From Collinsella sp. (GTDB lineage: Bacteria > Actinomycetota > Coriobacteriia > Coriobacteriales > Coriobacteriaceae): a DNA stretch of 15,598 nt. Position numbers and translations under genes: made by a program. The DNA is taken from positions 1-15,598 of the forward strand of contig JAGZWV010000042.1 of the NCBI GenBank assembly GCA_018378775.1. Direction: 5' to 3'. The notes below the pieces were generated by a model that made no database searches, had not been told where the DNA came from, and saw only the letters and a program-made list of their open reading frames with translations. Shown one piece after another: positions 1 to 6,302 of the stretch (the first letter of the stretch is position 1; each line of letters begins with the position of its first letter).

Positions 1-986
1 TGCGACGTCGGCGTGCGCACGCGGAAACGATCCAGGTTCTTGGTGCCGTTGCCGCGCACATAGTAGTACGCCTCGCCGCGCGGCTGCTCAATCACAACCT
101 CGCCGCGCGCGCCGTCGGCCGGCGTAAGCTTGGTGCGCCCGCCGATGCCGTCGTGCGGAATCTTGTCCACAAGTTCCTTGATAATGTCCATGGCCTGCGT
201 GACCTCGGCGCAACGCACCTGGCAGCGGGCATAGCAGTCGCCGTCGGTCACCACGATGGGCTCAAACGCGGCCAAGTCCGCATAGGCACCGTCGCCGAAC
301 ATACGCACGTCGTAATCCACGCCCGAGGCGCGACCGAACGGCCCGACCATCGAAAGATCCAGCGCGTCCTTCTTGCTGATCACGCCCACGCCATGCAAGC
401 GCTCGCCGCAGCTGGCATCATCTAAAAACGTATGCACCAGGGCCTCGTAGTCGGGGCGCATGGCATCGAGCGTCTGGACGATTCCCGCCAACTCGGAGTC
501 CTCGATATCGTGCTTAAGGCCGCCGATCTCGTTGATCGACAGGATCACGCGCCCGCCGCAGGTGCTCTCAAAGATCTTGAGAATCTGCTCGCGCAGGGTC
601 CACGAACGATAGAACAGCGCCTCAAAGCCAAAGGCATCGGCGAGCAGGCCCAGCCACAGCAAATGCGAGTGGATACGCGACAGCTCGTGCAAAATGATGC
701 GGATATACTGCACGCGTCCAGGCACCTCGATGTCGAGCATGCGCTCGCAGGCGCTGGCGTAGCCGCAGCTATGGCCCACGGCGCAGATGCCACAGATGCG
801 CTCGGCGATGTAGCCAAACTGATGCATGTCGCGCTTTTCGGTGAGCTTCTCGAGCCCGCGGTGCACAAAACCGATCTGCGGAATTGCCTCGATAACGCGG
901 TCGTCCTCGATCACTAGGTCCAGATGAAGCGGCTCGGGCAGCACCGGGTGCTGCGGGCCAAACGGAATAACGGAGCGATGCGCCAT
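1..986 (-). CDS. echE: Ech-type [NiFe] hydrogenase large subunit (NuoD-like), 3' end cut by window edge
   Basis: Catalytic large subunit of a membrane-bound group 4 [NiFe] hydrogenase, homologous to complex I NuoD. The 328 residues visible contain the N-terminal nickel-binding motif RICGICAVGHS (Cys65, Cys68, His72), preceded by HRGLEKL at 42-48. The C-terminal DPCxxC-type motif that supplies the other two nickel ligands is not in view; EchE proteins are about 360 residues, so only some 30-40 residues are missing. The ATG at 986 follows the echD stop by 5 bases, and its GGAGG ribosome site (996-1000) lies inside the echD end, so translation is probably coupled. It lacks the N-terminal NuoC-like domain that HycE/HyfG proteins carry; here that domain is a separate gene, which favours an Ech-type over a formate-hydrogenlyase-type enzyme. 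Presence of the N-terminal nickel motif argues for real hydrogenase rather than a complex I subunit. Confidence 0.9.
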   Translation of the reverse strand, partial: MAHRSVIPFGPQHPVLPEPLHLDLVIEDDRVIEAIPQIGFVHRGLEKLTEKRDMHQFGYIAERICGICAVGHSCGYASACERMLDIEVPGRVQYIRIILHELSRIHSHLLWLGLLADAFGFEALFYRSWTLREQILKIFESTCGGRVILSINEIGGLKHDIEDSELAGIVQTLDAMRPDYEALVHTFLDDASCGERLHGVGVISKKDALDLSMVGPFGRASGVDYDVRMFGDGAYADLAAFEPIVVTDGDCYARCQVRCAEVTQAMDIIKELVDKIPHDGIGGRTKLTPADGARGEVVIEQPRGEAYYYVRGNGTKNLDRFRVRTPTS

Positions 987-991
987 GGACC

Positions 992-1711
992 TTACGCCTC
1001 CTTTTCCTGCTTGTCGCGGGCGGCCTTGGCGGCAAGCGTCGCGCGGACCTTGGCCGCTTTCTCGGGATCCATGGCGGCGAGCTTTGCCTCCATCTCGGCA
1101 GCTTTAAGCGCAGCCTTGGCAGCGGCCTCGTCATGCTGGGCATCGGAGCCGGCAGCCGCAGCGGGCTGGGCGGCAGCAACGCTCGCAGCATCGCCGACAC
1201 CCGCGGCGCCCTTCCCCGCAGCGGCCGCAGCCGCGGCGACTTTCTCGGCCGCGGCCTTGCGCGCCTTGGCCTCGGCGGCCGCGCGGACTTTCATGGCTTT
1301 CTCGCGCGCAGCCTTGACCTCGGGCGTGATGACGCTCATGGGCTCGGCAGTCGAAACCTGGTAGAAAAAGCCCTTAAAGTCGATCTGCATGTCGGTGATG
1401 GCAAGCCCGAACAGGTCGTGTGCCTCATTTTCAAACGGGAACACCGCCGGATAGTACGAGCTGATGGACGGAATCTCCTGGTACCGATCAATTCCCTCAA
1501 CCACCAGGTTCTCGATCGCATAGCTGCCGTCCTGCGCAATATGTTCCTGAGCAGCACGAACGTTGATAAACGTATAGACCAAGCGATACGTGCCGTCGTC
1601 GACGTTGCGCTCGGCGTGCATTTGCACAAAGCGCGCGCCGACGCCCTTGAGCGCCTGCACATGCGGCAACAGCTCATCGATCCCGACGGTGGTATAGATT
1701 GCCTTTTGCAT
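992..1711 (-). CDS. echD: Ech-type hydrogenase NuoC/30-kDa-like subunit with alanine-rich tail
   Basis: Peripheral-arm subunit related to the 30-kDa subunit of complex I (NuoC) and EchD, which packs against the large subunit. Residues 1-120 are the family domain; the signature region is YYPAVFPFENEAHDLFGLAI (87-105), equivalent to the conserved E-x-x-DLFG motif. Residues 130-239 are a tail very rich in Ala, Lys and Glu that looks like a long helix or coiled coil and is not part of the family fold, making the protein about twice the length of a minimal EchD. Start ATG overlaps the echC stop by one base (TAATG) and has an AAGGAGG site 7 bases upstream. Identity of the N-terminal domain is secure; the function of the tail is unknown. 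Confidence 0.87.
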   Translation of the reverse strand: MQKAIYTTVGIDELLPHVQALKGVGARFVQMHAERNVDDGTYRLVYTFINVRAAQEHIAQDGSYAIENLVVEGIDRYQEIPSISSYYPAVFPFENEAHDLFGLAITDMQIDFKGFFYQVSTAEPMSVITPEVKAAREKAMKVRAAAEAKARKAAAEKVAAAAAAAGKGAAGVGDAASVAAAQPAAAAGSDAQHDEAAAKAALKAAEMEAKLAAMDPEKAAKVRATLAAKAARDKQEKEA

Positions 1712-2277
1712 TACTCGGCCTCCTTTGCAGCGGCGGACGTCCCAGCGGGCGTGTCGCCGGCCTCCGCAACAGCCACAAACCCGTCCTCGCCCAGCTCAAC
1801 GCCACCGTCCCAGGTAGCGGCACCGCCCACGGTGAGTGGATCGCCGCCGGCGCGCATCACGGCCTCCTTCTGGTCCAGAATGCCGCACGCCTCCACGATG
1901 GCATCGATCACCGTCTCGGGGCGAATGGCGCATCCGGGCGCGTACACGTCCACGGGAATCGCGCGGTCCACGCCGCCGATCACGTTATAGGCATCGCGGA
2001 ACACGCCGCCCGAACACGCGCAGATGCCGCAGGCCACCACGCACTTGGGCTCGAGCATCTGGTTGTAGATCTGACGCACGACGGGCAGGTTCTGGGCGTT
2101 GACCGACCCCGTCACCAAAAAGATATCCGCATGCTTGGGGTTGCCGGTGTTGACCACGCCAAAGCGCTCCGCATCGAACAGCGGCGTGAGCGAGGCCAGC
2201 ACCTCGATATCGCATCCGTTGCAGCTCGAGCCGTCGTAATGAATAACCCACGGCGAGCGCGACATTTTATGATCCAT
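1711..2277 (-). CDS. echC: Ech-type hydrogenase small subunit (NuoB-like, [4Fe-4S])
   Basis: Electron-transferring small subunit of the hydrogenase, homologous to NuoB, HycG and EchC; it carries the proximal [4Fe-4S] cluster next to the NiFe site. Likely ligands are Cys19 and Cys22 (CNGCDIE), Cys86 (in GICACSGG) and Cys116 (APGCAIRPE), the spacing expected for this family. Extra cysteines at 79, 83 and 88 are not obvious ligands. The last 45 or so residues are a Gly/Ala/Glu-rich extension. The start at 2277 is supported by AGGAGG 8 bases upstream, which itself overlaps the stop of the preceding gene; the internal Met5 would be too far from it. The gene lies 12 bases after the membrane gene and overlaps echD by one base. 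Confidence 0.9.
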   Translation of the reverse strand: MDHKMSRSPWVIHYDGSSCNGCDIEVLASLTPLFDAERFGVVNTGNPKHADIFLVTGSVNAQNLPVVRQIYNQMLEPKCVVACGICACSGGVFRDAYNVIGGVDRAIPVDVYAPGCAIRPETVIDAIVEACGILDQKEAVMRAGGDPLTVGGAATWDGGVELGEDGFVAVAEAGDTPAGTSAAAKEAE

Positions 2278-2289
2278 GGATGCCGCCTC

Positions 2290-5172
2290 CTAAATAAACA
2301 CGTCGACGAGGATGGGCATAAGGTTGAGCAGGCCAAACACCAGCGCCACGCCCCATCCGAGCTTAAAGCAGCTGCGCCAGGTGCTGCGTGCGAAGGTGTT
2401 ATCGATCAGTACCTCGACAAAATACGTCGCGGCCATCACGACCAGGGCGACCACCCAGCTCACCGGGTTGTCCCAAACAAAGAACATGCCCACCCACATC
2501 AAAAACAGCACGGTCTCGCACCAGTGCATAAGGGTCATCTTGGCCAGCGTGCCGCCGCTCATCTCGGTGGCGACGCCCTGGACAATCTCCTGATGCGCGT
2601 GATGCGAGTACGAAAGATCGAACGGCGACTTGCGCAGCTTGATGGTAAGCACCGCGAGCAGCGCGAGGAAAATGGGCGCGCTGTACACGATGATGGGGGC
2701 CGACTGCCCCGTCACGGCAATGGAATCGAAGCTATCGGTGGCAAGGTACAGGCCCACGCTCATCAGCAGAACGGCGGGCTCGTAACTCATAACCTGCAGC
2801 AACTCGCGGTCGGCGCCGACCTGCGCAAACGGGCTTTGCGTCGAGGCGGATGCCAGCACCACAAAGATCGCGGCGAGCGTCACCATAAAGGCGCACAGCA
2901 GCGTGTTGGAGCCCGACACAAAGATGCCGCCGCCCACGACGGTAAAGATGAGCGCACACGCCATGTAGGTATCGTCCATGGTGTTTACGCTGGCGGGAGC
3001 CTTGCGCAGCAGCTTGGCAACGTCGTAGAACGGTTGCAGCAGGCGCGGACCCACGCGGCCCTGCATGCGGGCCGAAAGCTTGCGGTCAACGCCGTCGATC
3101 AGGCCGCCCACAAGCGGCGCCAGCAGGGCAAACACCACGGTGCCTATAAAGATGTCCACGACGCCCGAGCCTTCAAAATACTTGCCGCGCAACACCGAGG
3201 GCGCGCTCATGGCAAGCCGCTCGGGCCCAATCCACGCGCAGCACAGCAGCGCAAACAAGATAATGCTGCAGCACACGACGCTACCCGCGGGGCCAATACG
3301 CTTCTCGCCAAGGGCGTCCTCCGAGTACCAATTGCGCTTTTCGGCCTTCACCTCGTGTCCCATCGAGCCGCGGAAATGGCGATATTTGTCGGTTCCCACG
3401 CCCGAAAGGTACACGTTGACGTGCGGCTTATTGCTCACGCGGAACGACGTCAGCAGCACCACGGCGATAAACGCCACGATAACCACCATCAGATACATGG
3501 CGTCCTTGCCAATAACGTACGGCACGCGGCCAAACACCATGGCCAAGTAAGGCGACACCAGGCCGCTCGAGATAACCGGGAACGCCACGCAGCACAGAAT
3601 CAGCAGCGCGGCGATGGTGTTGAGCGCCATCCATTCGGTCTTATGGACATTGACCTCAACGTTTTGAGCCGTGGGGTCGACGCCCGAAAGCTTGGCAAGC
3701 CACTTACCCCAGAAGTAAAACGTCGCGGCCGAGCCATAGGCGAGCACCATGATCATGAGCACGTTGCCAGTCTGCGCAAACGCCACCAGGGCGCCCCACT
3801 TGGACACGAGCATGCCAAACGGCGCCACGAACATGCCCATAATGCCCAGCATCATCAGACGCGTCAGGTGCGGCATGCGGCTGAACATACCGTCCATGTC
3901 CTCGATATTGCGGCTGCCGATATGATGCTCGGCCGTGCCCACGCACAGGAACAGCAGCGACTTTGCCACCGTGTGGAACAGGATCAGAAAGATGGCCGCC
4001 CATACGGCCTCGGGCGCGCCGACACCCAGGCAGGCACTGATGAGGCCCAAGTTGGAAATGGTGGAGTACGCGAGCACGCGTTTGGCGTTGCTCTGCGAGA
4101 TGGCCATGAGGGCAGCAAGCAAAAACGTGATGGCGCCCACACTCGTGACCATAAAGCCGGTTACGGGATAGATAGCATAGAGCGGGCTCAGCTTGACCAT
4201 TAGGAACACGCCGGCTTTGACCATGGTTGACGAGTGCAGCAGGGCGCTCGTGGGAGTGGGGGCAACCATGGCACCCAACAGCCAAGTGTGGAACGGCATC
4301 TGTGCGGCCTTGGTGAGTGCGGCGAGCGACAGAAGGATGACCGGCATCACCAGCAGTGCGGATTGCGCGGTGCCGGCGCCGGAAAGCTCGATCATGCCCG
4401 AGATGGTCAGCGGCATGCCGTTAACGTGCAGAAACATAAGGCCCGCCAAAAACGCGATGCCGCCCAGCATGTTGAGGATGATCTGGGTAAAGGCGTTCTT
4501 GATGGCCTCGGGCGTGCGCGTGTAGCCAATCATAAGGAACGAGCACACGGTGGTGATTTCCCAGCCGCAGAACAGCCACTCAAGGTTATCGCTCGTCACG
4601 ATGACGAACATGGCCGAGAGGAACAGAAACATAAGTGCCAGGAACTGCGGGCGACGGTCGGGCGCGGTCTGCCCGCGCAGCGCGGCCTCGTGCTCGTCAT
4701 GAGCCTGGAAGTCCTTCATGTAGCCCAGGGCATACACGCAGATTAGGCTGCCGACGATACCGACGGCGAGGACCATGATCACACTCATGTAGTCCAGGTA
4801 GAGCGGCGTCGCCGTGACGGCTTCGGCCGCGGGCAACGTCATGGCTGCAAAGGCGAGCGAGCCCACCAGCTGGACTATGCCGAGCACCGTGGTGAGCGCG
4901 TTCCTATATTTGTACGCGTTGTACAGGATGACGGCGCACAGGATGACGTCGATAACGGAGCTGACGATCGAGAGCACATGCGAGGTGCCGGGGGCAACCT
5001 CAAAGCTCTGCGGACCCGTGCCAAAAAACATGACGGCGACTACAACTGTCACCGCCATAATAATGCCGGAGCCTATGAGCCCCACCGCATCGCGAGCGCG
5101 GTCACCGCGCGCGAGCAGCATGCCCAGCGCCGGTACCAGCGGAAACAGGGTAAGGAAATACAGTAGCGTCAT
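2290..5172 (-). CDS. Fused EchA-EchB: antiporter-like (NuoL/HyfB) plus NuoH-like membrane subunit
   Basis: A 960-residue polytopic membrane protein in one uninterrupted frame joining two subunits that are usually separate. Residues 1 to about 655 are the antiporter-like proton-channel subunit (EchA/HyfB/NuoL): FCGWEITT with Glu205, the TM7 lysine in LTKAAQMPFHTW (Lys288), LLHSSTMVKAG (His313, Lys319) and SNAKRVLAYSTISNLG (Lys364). Residues about 665-960 are the NuoH/EchB/HycD subunit: QGRVGPRLLQPFYDVAKLL (704-722), ADRELLQVMSYEP (787-799) and KSPFDLSYSHHAHQE (848-862). Between them is a charged stretch (580-628) and one extra helix (630-650). The product would translocate H+ or Na+ as the hydrogenase turns over. 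The ATG at 5172 has a GGGGGAG-like site about 7 bases upstream, and the gene heads the operon. A frameshift artefact seems unlikely because both halves are intact and in frame. Confidence 0.9.
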   Translation of the reverse strand: MTLLYFLTLFPLVPALGMLLARGDRARDAVGLIGSGIIMAVTVVVAVMFFGTGPQSFEVAPGTSHVLSIVSSVIDVILCAVILYNAYKYRNALTTVLGIVQLVGSLAFAAMTLPAAEAVTATPLYLDYMSVIMVLAVGIVGSLICVYALGYMKDFQAHDEHEAALRGQTAPDRRPQFLALMFLFLSAMFVIVTSDNLEWLFCGWEITTVCSFLMIGYTRTPEAIKNAFTQIILNMLGGIAFLAGLMFLHVNGMPLTISGMIELSGAGTAQSALLVMPVILLSLAALTKAAQMPFHTWLLGAMVAPTPTSALLHSSTMVKAGVFLMVKLSPLYAIYPVTGFMVTSVGAITFLLAALMAISQSNAKRVLAYSTISNLGLISACLGVGAPEAVWAAIFLILFHTVAKSLLFLCVGTAEHHIGSRNIEDMDGMFSRMPHLTRLMMLGIMGMFVAPFGMLVSKWGALVAFAQTGNVLMIMVLAYGSAATFYFWGKWLAKLSGVDPTAQNVEVNVHKTEWMALNTIAALLILCCVAFPVISSGLVSPYLAMVFGRVPYVIGKDAMYLMVVIVAFIAVVLLTSFRVSNKPHVNVYLSGVGTDKYRHFRGSMGHEVKAEKRNWYSEDALGEKRIGPAGSVVCCSIILFALLCCAWIGPERLAMSAPSVLRGKYFEGSGVVDIFIGTVVFALLAPLVGGLIDGVDRKLSARMQGRVGPRLLQPFYDVAKLLRKAPASVNTMDDTYMACALIFTVVGGGIFVSGSNTLLCAFMVTLAAIFVVLASASTQSPFAQVGADRELLQVMSYEPAVLLMSVGLYLATDSFDSIAVTGQSAPIIVYSAPIFLALLAVLTIKLRKSPFDLSYSHHAHQEIVQGVATEMSGGTLAKMTLMHWCETVLFLMWVGMFFVWDNPVSWVVALVVMAATYFVEVLIDNTFARSTWRSCFKLGWGVALVFGLLNLMPILVDVFI

Positions 5173-5219
5173 ACCATCACTCCCCCATGCAAAAACGCTG
5201 CAAGTATTTAACGTTATAG

Positions 5220-5259
5220 CTCAATTGAGGTGTAGCGGTGGCAGGTTTTCGGTCAATTG
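5220..5259. promoter_or_regulatory. Paired TCAATTG motifs upstream of the hydrogenase operon
   Basis: The leader of the hydrogenase operon holds a perfect 10-bp palindrome CTCAATTGAG (5220-5229) and a second TCAATTG (5253-5259), starts 32 bp apart, close to three helical turns. The motifs sit 48-87 bp upstream of the start codon, where an operator pair would be expected. I see no convincing -35/-10 pair here. A regulator-binding role is inference only. The rest of 5260-5420 shows no gene or clear signal. Confidence 0.3.
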
Positions 5260-5420
5260 GGGAGTTTTAGGCGTACGGGGCAAGGGCACGTCCGCTTTGG
5301 AGCAGAGAGACGACGCTCCCCTATCGCAGCGACAGGCGCGCGGGCCACTGCGCGCGGTTTATTGGCCACTTTGGAGGATGTCCCGACAGGCTCGCGCCGG
5401 TCCAAAAAGTTGGCGCGGCA

Positions 5421-5446
5421 AGAAAAATGCGCCCCTGTGGGCGCAC
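5421..5446 (-). terminator. Rho-independent terminator of the orphan HTH gene
   Basis: Read on the minus strand, GCGCCC-ACAG-GGGCGC (5429-5444) forms a perfect 6-bp GC stem with a 4-base loop, followed by ATTTTT (5423-5428) and more T-rich sequence. It begins 13 bases after the stop of the HTH gene and insulates it from the hydrogenase operon. Confidence 0.8.
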
Positions 5447-5457
5447 CATCCCGTTTG

Positions 5458-5853
5458 CTATTCCGCCTTTTTAACGCGCGGTTTGCGACCGCGCGGCTTA
5501 TCGACCAGTGCGGCCTCACCGCTCTCGCGGTACTGACGGCACCAAGCCTTGACCGAAGACTCGCTGGGAATCTTGTGCTTGACCATGGCCTCGCGAACCG
5601 TCAAGCCGTTTTCCAGACGGTCCTTAACCACAGCGAGCTTTACGTCGTACGAGTAGGTGTGATGATGCGAACCGGCATTGAGAACGGCGTCGGCACCGCC
5701 CACGGCATACGCGCGGGCCCACTGACGAGCCGTGGCCTGGGGAATGCCAAGCTCCGCGGCGAGGGCGCGATGACCGACCCCCTCTTGGAGGATCTCGACG
5801 GCGCGCTGCCTAACCTCGGGCGCATGCGTGCGAGTCCTAGTTGCTTCCGACAT
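5458..5853 (-). CDS. Orphan IS3/IS150 OrfA-like helix-turn-helix protein
   Basis: 131-residue basic protein with two helix-turn-helix units: residues about 12-50 (EVRQRAVEILQEG...ALAAELGIPQATARQWARAY) and 68-115 (VKLAVVKDRLENGLT...SSVKAWCRQYRESGEAAL). The tandem arrangement and the ending RESGEAALVDKPRGRKPR resemble InsJ (OrfA) of IS150, but the protein stops before the leucine zipper that follows in InsJ. There is no orfB with a DDE nuclease, no terminal inverted repeats were seen, and a strong terminator follows, so it is either an IS remnant or a domesticated DNA-binding protein. Start: ATG 5853 with AGAAG 8 bases upstream; an in-frame GTG at 5862 (AAGG 7 bases upstream) would add three residues and is a real alternative. 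DNA binding is inferred from the fold; the target is unknown. Confidence 0.75.
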   Translation of the reverse strand: MSEATRTRTHAPEVRQRAVEILQEGVGHRALAAELGIPQATARQWARAYAVGGADAVLNAGSHHHTYSYDVKLAVVKDRLENGLTVREAMVKHKIPSESSVKAWCRQYRESGEAALVDKPRGRKPRVKKAE

Positions 5854-5871
5854 ACCTGCCACTTCTTAGCC

Positions 5872-5882
5872 TTAACCGTTAA
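5872..5882. promoter_or_regulatory. TTAAC-C-GTTAA palindrome in front of the HTH gene
   Basis: Perfect 11-bp odd palindrome TTAACCGTTAA located 19 bp upstream of the ATG and downstream of the predicted -10 box of the HTH gene. The position would suit autoregulation by the encoded protein, but that is inference; a palindrome this short can arise by chance in AT-rich DNA. Confidence 0.3.
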
Positions 5883-6120
5883 TCTGCTTTCTTACGTGCA
5901 AGTTAGATAGTAGCATTTTACTGTTTGCTCAAAGCAGTTAATTAAAATAGACGCGGCGTTATCTGGGCATTTGGCACCAAATTACGACATTTCTTTATCG
6001 ATTATTTACGCTGGTAGCTGACTCGCAGCTAATCGTCATTCGCTTGTCAACAAAATTGGCATCTCTTTATGTCCTTTGGTATAGAGGATATAGTTATTAA
6101 CCCCTCCCCCAATAATTTTG
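5880..6120. other. AT-rich intergenic island with no recognisable gene
   Basis: The first 240 bases or so of the spacer between the HTH gene and the reductase are only about 38% GC by hand count, against well over 60% in the flanking genes. No reading frame with a ribosome site or family resemblance was found on either strand. The plus strand contains a good promoter-like pair, TTGGCA (6056-6061) and TATAGA (6080-6085) with an 18-base spacer, facing the 3' end of the reductase gene. It may be foreign DNA that arrived with the IS-related gene, or the site of a small RNA; neither is shown. Confidence 0.5.
5904..5932 (-). promoter_or_regulatory. Possible sigma70-type promoter of the HTH gene
   Basis: On the minus strand TTGAGC (5927-5932) and TATCTA (5904-5909) are separated by 17 bases and lie about 50 bp upstream of the start codon. 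The match is 4/6 at -35 and 3/6 at -10, so support is modest. Confidence 0.35.
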
Positions 6121-6185
6121 AGTGATCTGCAAGGCAGTAGACGTCCTCACTCCTCATGATTACCGCGCATTGCCATCCACCGGAG

Positions 6186-6227
6186 CAAAACAAAAAGGGC
6201 GGGACCTGCTGCGCTTGCAGGCCCCGC
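6186..6227 (-). terminator. Rho-independent terminator of the flavin reductase gene
   Basis: On the minus strand an 11-bp stem (6217-6227 with 6199-6209, one G-U pair) encloses a 7-base loop and is followed by CC and a T-rich run TTTTTGTTTT (6187-6196). It lies 76 bases after the stop codon. Confidence 0.85.
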
Positions 6228-6256
6228 ACCGATTGACACCCGACGGGACACAGCCG

Positions 6257-6286
6257 GGCGAGACGGATCCGTGCTACCGTCCCGCC
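6257..6286. repeat. Second hairpin between the reductase stop and its terminator
   Basis: GGCGAGACGG (6257-6266) and CCGTCCCGCC (6277-6286) form a 10-bp stem with one wobble pair and a 10-base loop, starting 17 bases after the reductase stop. There is no T-run, so it is not a terminator by itself; it may stabilise the mRNA 3' end. Confidence 0.5.
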
Positions 6287-6302
6287 TGGCCGCGATGTTC
6301 AA

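Noticed and set aside
1699..4203. Very long plus-strand open frame opposite the hydrogenase genes
   Set aside because: His/Arg/Gln-rich translation without family resemblance, antisense to well-recognised genes; a product of GC-rich codon bias.
5400..6130. Complete insertion sequence
   Set aside because: No orfB, no DDE motif, and no terminal inverted repeats or target duplication visible.
6047..6229. 60-codon minus-strand open frame in the AT-rich spacer
   Set aside because: No ribosome site, no resemblance to known proteins, and it starts inside the reductase terminator region.
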